The notes beneath the pieces are model-generated. The model was not told where the DNA came from. It did not search any database and worked only from the letters and a program-made list of their open reading frames with translations. Made by a program: the position numbers and the translations under genes. Shown here piece after piece: positions 7,700 to 16,860 of a stretch of DNA of 64,000 nucleotides; within the stretch, counting starts at the first letter, position 1; every line of letters begins with the position of its first letter. Where the stretch lies: contig NZ_JACSPU010000001.1 of the NCBI RefSeq assembly GCF_014836985.1, positions 431,473-495,472 of the forward strand. Direction: 5' to 3'. The DNA comes from Planococcus wigleyi (lineage in GTDB: Bacteria; Bacillota; Bacilli; Bacillales_A; Planococcaceae).

Positions 7700-8351
7700 T
7701 TTGTTTCAGCCTCCGTTCGAAAACTCTGCCGATCATCGTCAAGCCCATGACCATACACCAGTAAATGAGGCCGACGAATAACAGCGGTTCAAAGTTGCGA
7801 AACAAATCAGATCCAACAACTTGTGCGCGTCTCATGAGATCGAGATAACCGATGGTCGAGACGATAGCGGATTCTTTTGTTAAAGTAATGAATTCGTTCA
7901 TCAGAGCCGGCAGAATATTTTTGAGTGCCTGCGGCAAAATGATGTCTTTCATCATGGCCCGGTAGGGAACGCCTAACGCTTGTGCTGCTTCCATCTGACC
8001 TTTGTCGACCGCCTGGATTCCAGCACGAATGATTTCGGAAATGTAAGCAGATGAATTTAGTCCGAACGCCAGTATGGCGGACAGGAATGCGGAAATATCA
8101 TAGCCCGTCAACTGGGGAGTGGAATAATAGATGATCATCAATTGCAGAATCAGCGGTGTCCCGCGAAATATAGATGTATAAGCATCAGCAAACCATCTTA
8201 AGGGGATGATGCTGCCAATTTTGAACAATGCCAATATGGTTCCGAGGATTGACCCCAGAATGATGGCGAAAAATACGAATTTTAAGGTAGCCCATATCCC
8301 TTCCAGCATAAACGGGATATAAGGAACTATTTGTGAGAAATCCAGGTTCAT
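7692..8351 (-). CDS. Polar amino-acid ABC transporter, permease
   Basis: A 219-residue His/Glu/Gln/Arg/opine-type permease with about five membrane segments. The N-terminal [20 protein letters not shown] and [14 protein letters not shown] are family landmarks. The EAA coupling loop is visible as [23 protein letters not shown]. It works with the downstream ATPase (8-bp overlap) and the upstream binding protein 28 bp away. Confidence 0.92.
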   Translation of the reverse strand: MNLDFSQIVPYIPFMLEGIWATLKFVFFAIILGSILGTILALFKIGSIIPLRWFADAYTSIFRGTPLILQLMIIYYSTPQLTGYDISAFLSAILAFGLNSSAYISEIIRAGIQAVDKGQMEAAQALGVPYRAMMKDIILPQALKNILPALMNEFITLTKESAIVSTIGYLDLMRRAQVVGSDLFRNFEPLLFVGLIYWCMVMGLTMIGRVFERRLKQSD

Positions 8352-8379
8352 CTATTACAACTCATTTCTAAAGGAAAGT

Positions 8380-9156
8380 TTACTCTTCGTCAGTCAGCCA
8401 TTCTTTCTTCAGTTCATCCAACTCGCCGCTTTCTTCCATTTCAGCAAGAACACTATTCACTTCTTCAACCAGGTCACTGCCTTTCGGAAAAGCAACAGCC
8501 ATACCCGGTGAAGCTGTTGTCGGGTCGTCGAAAGCCCCTAAATCCTGTGCTTCGATATAGCCGAGTGCAACTTGTTTGTCCATGTATGCAGCGTCAATTC
8601 GGCCAGATAGAATTTCTTGGATCAATGCGCCAGAATCATCAAGTGCTTTTAATTCGAAATTGATGTCTTCGTCTGCGATGATGCTTTTCGCACCTTCTTC
8701 TTGGATCGTTCCAAGCTGGACGCCTACATTTTTGCCTTCCAAAGATTCAAGTGTGGTCAATTCTGAACCTTTGAGCGTGACGAACATTTCGCCCGAATGA
8801 TTATATTCTGTAGAGAAATCAACATTTTCTCTGCGTGATTCTGTTGCGGACATGCCGGCAATCACCATGTCGACGCGGTCGTTCTGCAAAGCACCGATAA
8901 GGCCATCGAATTTCATGTCCGTAATTTTAAGTTCATAGCCAAGTTCATCAGCGATGTGGTTAGCCAGGTCAATATCAAATCCGACAATCTCACCTTCCGG
9001 ATTGCGTGATTCAAAAGGTGCAAATTCAGCGGATGTGCCCATTTCCAATACTTTTTTTTCTTCTGATGCGCCTTCGCTCGAACTATCACTGCCACATGCT
9101 CCTAGCAATAATGCGGACGTTGCAAATAAAGCAATCAATGGTTTTTTCTTAATCAT
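8380..9156 (-). CDS. Amino-acid ABC transporter substrate-binding lipoprotein
   Basis: A 258-residue family-3 solute receptor. The signal peptide ends in a lipobox (LLLGACGS, lipid on Cys21), so the mature protein is tethered outside the membrane. The binding domain shows MGTSAEFAPFESRN, GFDIDLANHIADELGY, DMVIAGMSATESRRENVDFS and the hinge and late SGELDELKKEW. The conserved Arg in MSATESRRE normally contacts the amino-acid carboxylate. It is the first gene of the operon. Confidence 0.92.
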   Translation of the reverse strand: MIKKKPLIALFATSALLLGACGSDSSSEGASEEKKVLEMGTSAEFAPFESRNPEGEIVGFDIDLANHIADELGYELKITDMKFDGLIGALQNDRVDMVIAGMSATESRRENVDFSTEYNHSGEMFVTLKGSELTTLESLEGKNVGVQLGTIQEEGAKSIIADEDINFELKALDDSGALIQEILSGRIDAAYMDKQVALGYIEAQDLGAFDDPTTASPGMAVAFPKGSDLVEEVNSVLAEMEESGELDELKKEWLTDEE

Positions 9157-9366
9157 GTATGTTTCCCCCTAAGTAATGTATGTTTATTCATTAAAATGAA
9201 TTTTAACACACCTTTCTGTTTTTGAGAAGTTTTTTTATGAGAGTGGAAAAAGTTTATTTTTTCAGAAATTTAAAAGGGCGAAAGACTGGCTCACTAGAAT
9301 TCTTCAGTGGGCACTCGTGGGAAAAGGGAAATGGGTTGCGTATAATAACAGGGAGGAGGCGATAAA

Positions 9367-9975
9367 ATGAGGAAATTGCTTTTGACCGGGTTCGAACCAT
9401 TTCTGGATTTTACGGTCAATCCAACGATGAAAATAGTAGAAGAGCTGGACGGTGAGTTAATTGGGGGCTATGAAATTATCGGGAAGATCATGCCGGTGGA
9501 CTTCAGTGCGTCTGGAGAAATGCTGCTTGATTTCATTGCGGAGGAAAATCCGGATGCGGTAATTTCTCTTGGTCTTGCAGCGGGGCGCTATAAGATTACG
9601 CCGGAACGGATTGCGATCAACGTCAAAGACGGGGCTGCTGATAACGAAGGCAATAAACCTGTCGATGAACCGATTCGCGAAGAAGGGGAGCCGGCATATC
9701 TATCCGCTTTGCCTATCCGGAAAATGGTCGACAGCCTGCTTGCTAATGGTTTGCCTGCAACGATCTCCAATACGGCGGGTGCATATCTATGCAATAATGT
9801 CATGTATGAAGGATTGCATTATGCGAAAACTACTAAACCAGAGATGAAAACAGGATTTATCCATATACCGGCTTCGCATGAATTGGCAATTCAGCATGGC
9901 CGCATTCCGAGCTGGTCACATGAGGATTTATTGAGAGGCGTTCGGATTTGTATCGAAGCGTTGGAAGAAGCATAA
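9367..9975 (+). CDS. pcp: Pyroglutamyl-peptidase I
   Basis: A 202-residue cysteine peptidase of family C15 that removes N-terminal pyroglutamate from peptides. The triad is visible: E80 (in KITPERIAIN), C142 (in NTAGAYLCNNVMY) and H166 (in GFIHIP). The opening LLTGFEPFLDFTVNPT is the family signature and the length matches. A GGAGG site lies about 8 bp upstream. The gene stands alone between the divergent ABC operon and a repeat element. Confidence 0.95.
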   Translation: MRKLLLTGFEPFLDFTVNPTMKIVEELDGELIGGYEIIGKIMPVDFSASGEMLLDFIAEENPDAVISLGLAAGRYKITPERIAINVKDGAADNEGNKPVDEPIREEGEPAYLSALPIRKMVDSLLANGLPATISNTAGAYLCNNVMYEGLHYAKTTKPEMKTGFIHIPASHELAIQHGRIPSWSHEDLLRGVRICIEALEEA

Positions 9976-9978
9976 AAA

Positions 9979-10226
9979 GGGGCTGTCCCAAAAGACCCGG
10001 CTGATGTCCAGTGCGGCGGACGCGTTCCGAGGGCACGGCTTCTGCCGCTTCCCTCGCTGCGCTCAGTCCAGTGGCTCCAGCTCGCGCTGTTCCCGCTGGA
10101 GTCGCCGCCTTCATTCCCATCAGCCAGCTGTTCTCAGAAAACGTATTCCCTCATCAAAAAACAGCCGGAGAAAAAGGCTTTCTTTCTCTCCGGCTGTTTT
10201 ATTTTAGAGACTTATGGAACAGCCCC
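9979..10226 (+). repeat. MITE-like intergenic element, copy A (GGGGCTGTCCCA ends)
   Basis: A 248-bp element bounded by GGGGCTGTCCCA and TGGAACAGCCCC, an imperfect terminal inverted repeat. It contains an internal hairpin around AACAGCCGGAGAAA...CTCCGGCTGTT. The reverse complement recurs at 41450-41684 with an internal deletion. It fills the gap between pcp and a convergent phosphatase gene, and its end hairpins probably serve as terminators for both. Open frames across it have no credible start signals. Confidence 0.8.
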
Positions 10227-10235
10227 TTCTTCTGA

Positions 10236-10895
10236 TTAGATGATTTCCCAATTGCGCTTGGCAGCAACTGTCCGCAGTCTTTCTTCGGGTTGGACGGCTA
10301 CCGGATGGCCGACCAGTTCAAGCACGGGCAAGTCTGAATGACTGTCGCCGTATGCGTAGCTATTGGCCCAATCAATGTCCTGGCCTTCGAGTGCTTCTTT
10401 GATTTTGGCTGTCTTTAGAGGGCCCTGGATATGTGAAATGGGTGTCCGGTGATCCAGGACGTTGTCTTTATAAAGGATTTCTGTTCCAATGATGGTCTTG
10501 ATCGGCAATTGTTTTGTGACCGCATGCAGAAGCGGTGTAAAGGCTCCCGATACCAGCATGACGTAATCGTTGTTGGCTACATGGTTTTTCAAACGCTCAA
10601 CGACGTTCGGATTCATATCGCCGTGCATTCGGTCTGCAATTTCGCCGAAATACTGTTCCAGCTCAACTTTCGTGAAAGTTTCGAGCGCAGACAGATAGGC
10701 CTGGACAGAGCGTTCGCGCATTTTCCGTTCGGGATAGATTTTCAGTTTATGGCCGATATAGGGAGGCATGATGGCCCGGTAAAATTGGCGGTAGCGTTTG
10801 CTGTGCTCAGGATGATTTTTCAAATGGTCCATCATCAGCTGGAAAGTTTCCTTCGAATACAAAGTTCCGTCAAAATCAAATATGGCTACACGCAA
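10236..10895 (-). CDS. HAD-IB family phosphatase
   Basis: A 219-residue HAD-superfamily hydrolase of the phosphoserine-phosphatase-like IB group. Motif I is FDFDGT (nucleophile Asp, then general-acid Asp), motif II is LVSGAF, and motif IV is YGDSHSDLPVLELVG. These enzymes dephosphorylate small metabolites; the substrate is unknown. The TTG at 10895 is chosen because GGAG lies 9 bp upstream. The slightly longer TTG start at 10904 almost abuts that site. The gene is convergent with pcp across the MITE-like element. Confidence 0.85.
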   Translation of the reverse strand: MRVAIFDFDGTLYSKETFQLMMDHLKNHPEHSKRYRQFYRAIMPPYIGHKLKIYPERKMRERSVQAYLSALETFTKVELEQYFGEIADRMHGDMNPNVVERLKNHVANNDYVMLVSGAFTPLLHAVTKQLPIKTIIGTEILYKDNVLDHRTPISHIQGPLKTAKIKEALEGQDIDWANSYAYGDSHSDLPVLELVGHPVAVQPEERLRTVAAKRNWEII

Positions 10896-10982
10896 GGTGA
10901 TCAACTCCGGTTTCTCAATTTTTTTCTATTGCTATTATCATAGCGGAAAAACAGAGCCTCTTCCAGCGGATGGCTGCTGCAG

Positions 10983-11009
10983 GTTTAGGCATTTTCTTCT
11001 TAAGGGTAT
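10983..11009 (+). promoter_or_regulatory. SigmaB-type promoter of gene 11050
   Basis: GTTTAG, 15-bp spacer, GGGTAT: 5/6 and 6/6 matches to the general-stress sigma consensus, located 40 bp before the start codon. Confidence 0.75.
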
Positions 11010-11049
11010 GGAAGGTTAAACGAATAATTACGCCACAGGAGGTTTTACG

Positions 11050-11343
11050 ATGGAAAAGCAGCGCATCACAGTCGGTTACGTCGAATTGACTCAGGAAGAG
11101 TCGGACCGGCTGTTTCAAGAAGTGAAAAAAGATAAAGATATCGAAAACTATAGCGAACTTCAAGGATTGATGGAAGATTTTGATTCTGTCATCATCGAAC
11201 CCGATGCACGGCCCCTCGCTGATATTCTTGATGGGGATGAAGCGCCCACAGAAACAGAACAGGGCGGCACCCGCTATATTGAAGTCTTTAATAAACTCGA
11301 AGAAGATACCCGTTATCGTTTCGAATCGTCAGATCAAAACTAA
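11050..11343 (+). CDS. Probable general-stress small protein
   Basis: A 97-residue, acidic, soluble protein (starts MEKQRITVGYVELTQEESDR) without a domain I recognise. The start has a CAGGAGG site 7 bp upstream. A very good SigmaB-type promoter lies 40 bp before the start and a terminator follows at once, so it is a monocistronic stress-induced unit. The stress role is inferred from the promoter only. Confidence 0.75.
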   Translation: MEKQRITVGYVELTQEESDRLFQEVKKDKDIENYSELQGLMEDFDSVIIEPDARPLADILDGDEAPTETEQGGTRYIEVFNKLEEDTRYRFESSDQN

Positions 11344-11344
11344 A

Positions 11345-11382
11345 ACCAGCCGCCCATTTTCTGTGTTGGGCGGTTTTGTTAT
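11345..11382 (+). terminator. Terminator after the 11050 gene
   Basis: AACCGCCCAACA-type stem: CCGCCCA...TGGGCGG followed by TTTTG, directly after the stop. Confidence 0.8.
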
Positions 11383-11481
11383 GGCAGATTCATTGGCAGA
11401 AGGCTTTCGTAAACGGAAAAAACAATTTTAGAGGAATTCACGGGAGTCTTGGCCTGATTATTCCTGATTGTCCTCACTTTA

Positions 11482-11520
11482 AAAAAGGATGACCCATTTT
11501 TGGGTCATCCTCTTTTTTAA
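11482..11520 (-). terminator. Terminator of the aceB operon
   Basis: On the minus strand GGATGACCCA-AAAA-TGGGTCATCC followed by TTTTTT, just after the YhfH-like gene. A-rich sequence on the far side makes it potentially bidirectional. Confidence 0.85.
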
Positions 11521-11527
11521 GTTTCTT

Positions 11528-11659
11528 CTATTCTTCTATTTTTCCGATGCAGCGTTCACATTCGTAGATGATCGATTCACGTTGTTCCTTGATTTCGCAT
11601 CCACATTCCCGGCATTCCTTTTTCGAGCGAGTTTCATAAGTCTGTGTGTTTTTCATCAT
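11528..11659 (-). CDS. YhfH-like small zinc-ribbon protein
   Basis: 43 residues, starting MMKNTQTYETRSKKECRECG, with two CxxC pairs (CRECG and CERCI) that probably bind one zinc ion. This resembles the short YhfH family of Bacillus, whose function is unknown to me. GGAGGAG sits directly upstream of tandem ATG codons at 11659 and 11656. It lies 16 bp downstream of aceB and before the operon terminator, so it is probably co-transcribed with malate synthase. Confidence 0.75.
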   Translation of the reverse strand: MMKNTQTYETRSKKECRECGCEIKEQRESIIYECERCIGKIEE

Positions 11660-11675
11660 GATCTCCTCCAATGGT

Positions 11676-13268
11676 TTAGTTTAGTATGTCGTACCCAGGC
11701 AGTGTCAGGAATTCAGCAAAATCACTTTGCAGCGTGAGGCTTGTAAACAATTCGCGGGCTTCCGCGTAGTTTCCAGTTGAATATTTCGCTTCGCCGACGG
11801 CTTGTTTGATTTTGGCGGCTTCTTCTTCGGTAACTTCATGGAATAACGAAACATCGATAGTACGGCCGTCTTCCAAAATCCCTTTCGGGTGGCGAATCCA
11901 TTGCCATACTTGAGAGCGTGAAATTTCAGCTGTTGCGGCATCTTCCATCAAGTTATTGATAGGTGCTGCGCCGTTTCCTGACAACCAGGAAGCGATGTAT
12001 TGGATACCGACTGAAATATTGGAGCGAAGGCCATCTTCTGTAATCGTGCCCTCGGGAACTTCAACTAGTTGCGCAGCCGTCACTTGGACATCTTCCCGTT
12101 TCTTATCGATCTGGTTAGGAGTGGGCATGTGTTCGTTGAATTGTTCCATCGCGATTGCGACCATCCCGGGATGGGCAACCCATGTGCCGTCGTGGCCGTC
12201 CACCGCTTCACGGCGTTTGTCTTCTGCTACTTTTTGGAATGCAGCTGCGTTGGCTTCATCATTTCCTTTAACAGGAATCTGAGCGGCCATCCCGCCGAGT
12301 GCCGGTGCATTGCGTTTATGGCAAGTCTTGATGCAAAGCTGTGTATAGGCTCGCATGAACGGGACGGTCATCGTCACTTGTGAACGATCCGGGAAAATGT
12401 ATTCCGGAAGGTTGCGCATCCGTTTGATGACGCTGAAGATGTAATCCCAGCGCCCGCAGTTTAAGCCAGCAGAGTGATCGCGTAATTCGTAGAGGATTTC
12501 ATCCATTTCAAATGCAGCCAAAATGGTTTCAATCAATACAGTTGCTCGAATGGTGCCTTGCGGAATCCCCAGTTCATCTTGTGCGAAAACGAAAACGTCG
12601 TTCCACAGGCGAGCTTCTAAATGGCTTTCCATTTTTGGAAGATAGAAATAAGGGCCGCTTCCACGCTCAATTAATTCTTTAGCGTTGTGGAAAAAGTATA
12701 ATCCGAAATCGACCAGGCTGCCGGAAATCGGCTGTCCGTTAATATGGATATTTTTCTCCATTAAATGCCAGCCGCGAGGACGAACCATCAACACTGCTGT
12801 TTGTTCATTCAAAGCATACTTCTTTCCGGTTTCAGGAGCTTTAAAATCAATTTGGCGTCGAACCGCATCACGTAAATTTATTTGTCCATCAATGACGTTG
12901 AACCAATTTGGTGCAGTAGCGTCTTCCAAATCCGCCATGAACATCTTGGCGCCGGAGTTCAATGCGTTGATCAGCATTTTCCGGTTGGTCGGACCTGTGA
13001 TTTCGACACGTCGGTCCTTCATGTCTTCTGGGAGTGGGGCAATGGTCCAATTATTATTTCGGATATGTTTGGTTTCAGGAAGAAAGTCGAGTTTCTTGCC
13101 GGCATCAATTTCTTTTTGGCGAACTTGTCGTTTTTCGAGAAGTTTAACTCGCTGTTTATCAAAATTTGTATGAAGCTTTTCAATAAATTCTAAAGCTTCA
13201 GGTGTTAAAATTGTCTCCATTCCCGGAACTTTTTCACCTTTTATAGTCACAGTCGATTTAGTCAACAA
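11676..13268 (-). CDS. aceB: Malate synthase A
   Basis: About 530 residues, matching the malate synthase A length. The enzyme condenses glyoxylate with acetyl-CoA to malate in the glyoxylate bypass. Conserved stretches include the N-terminal [17 protein letters not shown] and [12 protein letters not shown], the central [21 protein letters not shown] and [12 protein letters not shown], then [14 protein letters not shown] and late [10 protein letters not shown]. The start is uncertain. The ATG at 13277 abuts AAAGGG, whereas the TTG at 13268 has that site 9 bp upstream and is preferred. No isocitrate lyase gene lies in the window. A LytTR regulator is divergent across 175 bp containing two palindromes. 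Confidence 0.93.
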   Translation of the reverse strand: MLTKSTVTIKGEKVPGMETILTPEALEFIEKLHTNFDKQRVKLLEKRQVRQKEIDAGKKLDFLPETKHIRNNNWTIAPLPEDMKDRRVEITGPTNRKMLINALNSGAKMFMADLEDATAPNWFNVIDGQINLRDAVRRQIDFKAPETGKKYALNEQTAVLMVRPRGWHLMEKNIHINGQPISGSLVDFGLYFFHNAKELIERGSGPYFYLPKMESHLEARLWNDVFVFAQDELGIPQGTIRATVLIETILAAFEMDEILYELRDHSAGLNCGRWDYIFSVIKRMRNLPEYIFPDRSQVTMTVPFMRAYTQLCIKTCHKRNAPALGGMAAQIPVKGNDEANAAAFQKVAEDKRREAVDGHDGTWVAHPGMVAIAMEQFNEHMPTPNQIDKKREDVQVTAAQLVEVPEGTITEDGLRSNISVGIQYIASWLSGNGAAPINNLMEDAATAEISRSQVWQWIRHPKGILEDGRTIDVSLFHEVTEEEAAKIKQAVGEAKYSTGNYAEARELFTSLTLQSDFAEFLTLPGYDILN

Positions 13269-13304
13269 ACAAATCATCCCTTTCTGAGAAAAAATTTAGA
13301 ACAT

Positions 13305-13342
13305 CTGTATTAATACAGTTTGTTTTGATGTATATTAATATA
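13305..13342. promoter_or_regulatory. Two ATTAAT-centred palindromes between aceB and the LytTR gene
   Basis: CTGTATTAATACAG (13305-13318) and TATATTAATATA (13331-13342) are both perfect palindromes with the same ATTAAT core. Their centres are 25 bp apart, in the divergent control region. They are candidate operators for a dimeric regulator; which one is not known, since LytTR proteins usually bind direct repeats. Confidence 0.5.
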
Positions 13343-13443
13343 TAACAGAAAATTCTAACTGTCTTGCAAACAGGACGAAAAGGAGTATTCAGCGATAAAA
13401 GCAGTTATAAGGGGATAAACACATTTGGAAGGGGAGTCAGGGG

Positions 13444-14094
13444 ATGGAAAACAGTATGTTGGAACAAATGGGGTTTATTATGGGAGACTGGATTCCGAAA
13501 GAAGCATCGATTGCGATTGCGGTAGAGGATAGCTACATCTACTATAAAGCAGGTATTCATGACTTGAAGATCCGGGAAGGCGAACCCGTACTGCCAGGCA
13601 GTATTGCTGCACGTGCAAAAACCGATGGGAAGCGGATTGAGATGTATGTAGAGGAATCGATTTTGGGAACAGCTTATTATGGCATCGGTTACCCAATCAG
13701 GTTTGGCGGCATTGAAGGTGTGTTGGTGATCATCCTGCCGCCTGATTACTTAGTCCGCAAAAAACAGCCGATCCGATTTTTAACTGGGAAAATCGACGAA
13801 ACGTGGAAGCCGGTTCCAATCGATCAAGTTTCCCATATTGAAAGCAGCCAAAAGAAAACCTGGTTTTACACGGAGCAGGAAACCTATTGTTCTATCCATA
13901 CCCTGAAAAACTTGAAGCATCAATTGCCGGATACCTTCTTGCCGATTCACCGCTCTTATATCGTGAATATCAATTATATAGAAGAAATCTCCCGGGATAT
14001 TGCATCAAATTATCAATTGACCCTTAGAAACGGCTCAGTTTTGCCGGTAAGCCAAAATTACACTGCAAGTGTAAGGGAACGGCTGGGGTTTTAA
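13444..14094 (+). CDS. LytTR-family transcriptional regulator with N-terminal sensor
   Basis: 216 residues. The C-terminal 100 are a LytTR DNA-binding domain (PIDQVSHIESSQKKTWFYT, THLK-like SIHTLKNLKHQLP, then FLPIHRSYIVNINYIEEI and NGSVLPVSQNY). The N-terminal 110 residues do not form a response-regulator receiver. They look like a small ligand or redox sensing domain (AIAVEDSYIYYKAG, TAYYGIGYPIRFGG). It is divergent from aceB, so local control of glyoxylate metabolism is a reasonable inference. The ATG follows GGGGAGTCAGGGG. Confidence 0.85.
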   Translation: MENSMLEQMGFIMGDWIPKEASIAIAVEDSYIYYKAGIHDLKIREGEPVLPGSIAARAKTDGKRIEMYVEESILGTAYYGIGYPIRFGGIEGVLVIILPPDYLVRKKQPIRFLTGKIDETWKPVPIDQVSHIESSQKKTWFYTEQETYCSIHTLKNLKHQLPDTFLPIHRSYIVNINYIEEISRDIASNYQLTLRNGSVLPVSQNYTASVRERLGF

Positions 14095-14157
14095 TCGAAT
14101 ACAGAGAAACTTCACTCGGCAGGGTTCTTCATGGCAACTGACCCTTAAAGCAGGGAA

Positions 14158-14204
14158 AACGAAAAGCCAGCTGAGGATTTTTACTCCTCAGCTGGCTTTT
14201 ATGC
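14158..14204. terminator. Bidirectional terminator between the LytTR and GlcD-type genes
   Basis: AAAAGCCAGCTGAGGA-TTTTTAC-TCCTCAGCTGGCTTTT. It serves the LytTR gene on the plus strand and the oxidase gene on the minus strand, whose stop lies inside the stem region. Confidence 0.85.
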
Positions 14205-15563
14205 AAACATTTTTCCTGGGTTCAGTAGATTATCAGGATCCAGCATGCGCTTCATATTCTTCATGACAGCAATAGCTGCTCCGTGTTCGGCATCCTGATA
14301 TTTCATTTTGCCAAGCCCGACACCATGTTCACCTGTGCACGTGCCTTCCAATTCAATGGCACGGAAGGCGAGCTTTTCGTTGATTTTTTCAGCTTCCAGT
14401 TTTTGAAAAGGATCTTTGGCATCGTATGAAATCGTCGTATGGAAATTCCCGTCGCCGATATGTCCCAAGGCTCCGCCTTCCAATCCGCTTTCTGCAATGA
14501 GTTCCAGAGCGTAATCGATGAGTTCCGGAAGTTTGGAAATCGGTACGCAGACATCACCGCCCGTGACAGTCATTCCGGACTGATGCCTGAAGGCGTAAGC
14601 CATTTCATGGCGGGCTTTCCAAATCATCGCCCGTTCTTCTGAATCTGCCGCAACACGCCAATTTTCAGCGTTCATGTCATGCATCAGTTCTTGTGCCAAA
14701 GCCGCTTCTTCTTCAACAGCATTTTTCATGCCGGCAAACTCAAAAAAGAGGGAATGCTTTTCAGGCAGTCCATAGTTTCCGTAAGCATTCACTTTTCCAA
14801 TGCTATAGGCGTCGACGAATTCCATGCGCTGGACAGGAATGCCGCTCAGCAAAATCATATGTGCGGCTTCTGCACATTGGTGGGGAGTTTCGAAAGTACA
14901 ACTGGCAGCAATGGTGTGCTCAGGAATTCCGTGTAGCTTTAATGTGATTTCCGTAATGATGCCAAGCGTGCCTTCTGAACCGGTGAACAGCCCGGTCAAA
15001 TGGTAGCCGGAAGATGATTTTTTGGCTTTTGTGCCGGTATGGAGCAATGTGCCGTCTGCCAATACCACTTCCAAATCGACAATTTGATCACGCATGACGC
15101 CATAGCGCACTGCTGTGGTTCCGCTGGCGTTGTTGGCCGCCATGCCGCCGATGGATGCATCTGCACCAGGGTCCACCGGAAACTGCAGGCCATGCCGATT
15201 GATGATGTTGTTCAATTGCAGGCGCGTGATGCCGGGCTGAACGGTGACCAATAAGTCTTCGGGTGAAAATTTCACGATTTGGTTCATGCGTTCGAAATTA
15301 AGCGAAATCCCGCCATTCAAAGGAATGGCTTGTCCTTCCAAGCCTGAACCGATGCCGAATGGAGTAATAGGAATGGAAGCATCACGGGCAATTTTCATGA
15401 TGGCGATCACATCCTCTGTGGATTCCGGGAAGCAGACAAGTTCAGGTTCGACAGGTGGATGCTCGGATTCATCATGGCTATGCCTGTATAATTCGCTGAT
15501 GCTTTTTGAATATTGATCTGTTTTTAAGATGCTTTCTATTTGCGTGATCCAATGATTTGTCAT
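14199..15563 (-). CDS. FAD-linked 2-hydroxyacid oxidase, GlcD / D-lactate dehydrogenase type
   Basis: A 454-residue flavoenzyme of the vanillyl-alcohol-oxidase fold. The FAD-binding N-terminal half has TPFGIGSGLEGQAIP, VTVQPGITRLQLN and the PGADASIGGMAANNASGT loop. The C-terminal cap ends with the typical GALGHIGDGNFHTT and GTCTGEHGVGLGK, and LDPDNLLNPGKMF. Enzymes of this type oxidise D-lactate or glycolate to the keto acid. RBS AAAGGAG lies 9 bp upstream. It is divergent from the TRAP transporter receptor gene, suggesting that the carrier imports the oxidase substrate (inference). Confidence 0.9.
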   Translation of the reverse strand: MTNHWITQIESILKTDQYSKSISELYRHSHDESEHPPVEPELVCFPESTEDVIAIMKIARDASIPITPFGIGSGLEGQAIPLNGGISLNFERMNQIVKFSPEDLLVTVQPGITRLQLNNIINRHGLQFPVDPGADASIGGMAANNASGTTAVRYGVMRDQIVDLEVVLADGTLLHTGTKAKKSSSGYHLTGLFTGSEGTLGIITEITLKLHGIPEHTIAASCTFETPHQCAEAAHMILLSGIPVQRMEFVDAYSIGKVNAYGNYGLPEKHSLFFEFAGMKNAVEEEAALAQELMHDMNAENWRVAADSEERAMIWKARHEMAYAFRHQSGMTVTGGDVCVPISKLPELIDYALELIAESGLEGGALGHIGDGNFHTTISYDAKDPFQKLEAEKINEKLAFRAIELEGTCTGEHGVGLGKMKYQDAEHGAAIAVMKNMKRMLDPDNLLNPGKMFA

Positions 15564-15665
15564 GCGGGTGACTCTCCTTTTATTTTATTAATAATTGATG
15601 AATGACAAAGGTTTAGTACAAATTCAAATCAGGGTAAAGAGTCTAAAAATCACTGAGGAGGAGCT

Positions 15666-16688
15666 ATGAAAAAACTCATCGGATTTGCACTGATTTTACT
15701 GGTGTTGCTTGCTGCTTGCGGACGGCCTGCTGATCAATCCACTTCAACAGAACAAGAAGGAGAACAAGAAACCTATACAATCCGAATAGCTTATCTGGTG
15801 CCCGAAGAACATTCTGCCCATATCCAATCTTTGAAATTCAAAGAAAAACTGGAAGAAGAGTCTGATGGGCGGCTTATTGTAGAATTGTATCCGAATGGCC
15901 AATTATATGGATCGGACCGTGAAGCGATTGAAGCGGTACAGCTGGGCAATCTGGAAATGACCATTCCGGCGGTAGCCCCATTAGCTTCATTCAATGAGAA
16001 GTTTCTGGTTTTCGATTTGCCGTTTCTTTTTAATGATTACGATGCCGCCTATACAGCATTGGACGGAGAGCTGGGCCAGGAACTGCTGGACAGTCTGGAG
16101 CAAAACGATTTAAAGGGACTGGTATTCGGTGAAAATGGCTTCCGGCATGTTTCCAATAACGACAAGCCGATCCAATCCCCTGAAGACATGGAAGGGCTGA
16201 AACTGCGGACCCTGGAGAATCCATTGCATACAGATACTTTTAAGGCGTTCGGAGCCAATGCCTCTCCATTTGCGTTTGGAGAACTTTATACGGCCTTGCA
16301 GCAAGGAACGTATGATGCGATGGAGTGCCCGATTTCCCTGTACTACACGAATAAATTCTATGAAGTCCAGGATTATTTAACTTTGACGGGACATGTCTAT
16401 GCAGCTGCCATTCTTCTGGCCAACAACGATTTCTACACTAGCTTGCCTGAAGATCTGCAGCAACTGGTCATGGAAGCGTCTGAGGAATTCAAGGATGAAC
16501 AGCGTGCACTCGCCCAGCAGCAGGATGTTGAATTCCTGGAACAACTGAAAGCGGAAGGCATGCAAGTCAACGATTTGATAGCTGAACAACGCGATGAATT
16601 TCGTCAAGCAGCGCAGTCTGTCTATGAGAAATACGAAAGCCAAATCGGCAAAGATCTGATCGATCGGGCATTGGCGGCGAATGAATAG
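15666..16688 (+). CDS. TRAP transporter solute receptor, copy 1 (DctP type)
   Basis: A 340-residue lipoprotein (lipobox LLAACG, lipid on Cys18) of the TRAP DctP family. Marks include YLVPEEHSAHIQSLKFKEKL, ELYPNGQLYGSDREAIEAVQ, the Arg-bearing GLKLRTLENPLHTDTF, and the downstream AFGELYTALQQGTYDA. It is a close duplicate of the receptor at 17523, with long identical blocks in the core. It is separated from the rest of the TRAP operon by a terminator and the GntR gene, so the two receptors can be controlled separately. The ATG follows GAGGAGGAGCT. Confidence 0.93.
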   Translation: MKKLIGFALILLVLLAACGRPADQSTSTEQEGEQETYTIRIAYLVPEEHSAHIQSLKFKEKLEEESDGRLIVELYPNGQLYGSDREAIEAVQLGNLEMTIPAVAPLASFNEKFLVFDLPFLFNDYDAAYTALDGELGQELLDSLEQNDLKGLVFGENGFRHVSNNDKPIQSPEDMEGLKLRTLENPLHTDTFKAFGANASPFAFGELYTALQQGTYDAMECPISLYYTNKFYEVQDYLTLTGHVYAAAILLANNDFYTSLPEDLQQLVMEASEEFKDEQRALAQQQDVEFLEQLKAEGMQVNDLIAEQRDEFRQAAQSVYEKYESQIGKDLIDRALAANE

Positions 16689-16697
16689 AAAAGAGTG

Positions 16698-16729
16698 GCA
16701 ACCAGGGAGCGTTCCCTGGTTTTTTTGAT
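16698..16729 (+). terminator. Terminator after TRAP receptor copy 1
   Basis: AACCAGGGA-GCGT-TCCCTGGTT followed by TTTTT, 10 bp after the stop. Confidence 0.88.
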
Positions 16730-16812
16730 TTCAAGCAAACCGGTAAAGAGAGAAAGTTATTAGAAAATTGTAATTCTTACTATACAAACGAATCTGTCTA
16801 TTCTATACTTTC

Positions 16813-16827
16813 TGTATACAGTATACA
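16813..16827. promoter_or_regulatory. Probable GntR operator (TGTATAC-A-GTATACA)
   Basis: A perfect 7+1+7 inverted repeat 34 bp before the GntR gene. It fits the GT-N-AC style sites bound by FCD-type GntR repressors. It lies just after a possible -10 (TATACT, 16804-16809), where binding would block transcription. Autoregulation of gntR and the TRAP operon is the likely use. Confidence 0.7.
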
Positions 16828-16860
16828 CTGTACAAGATTTTTATGTAGAGGGGAGGAATT

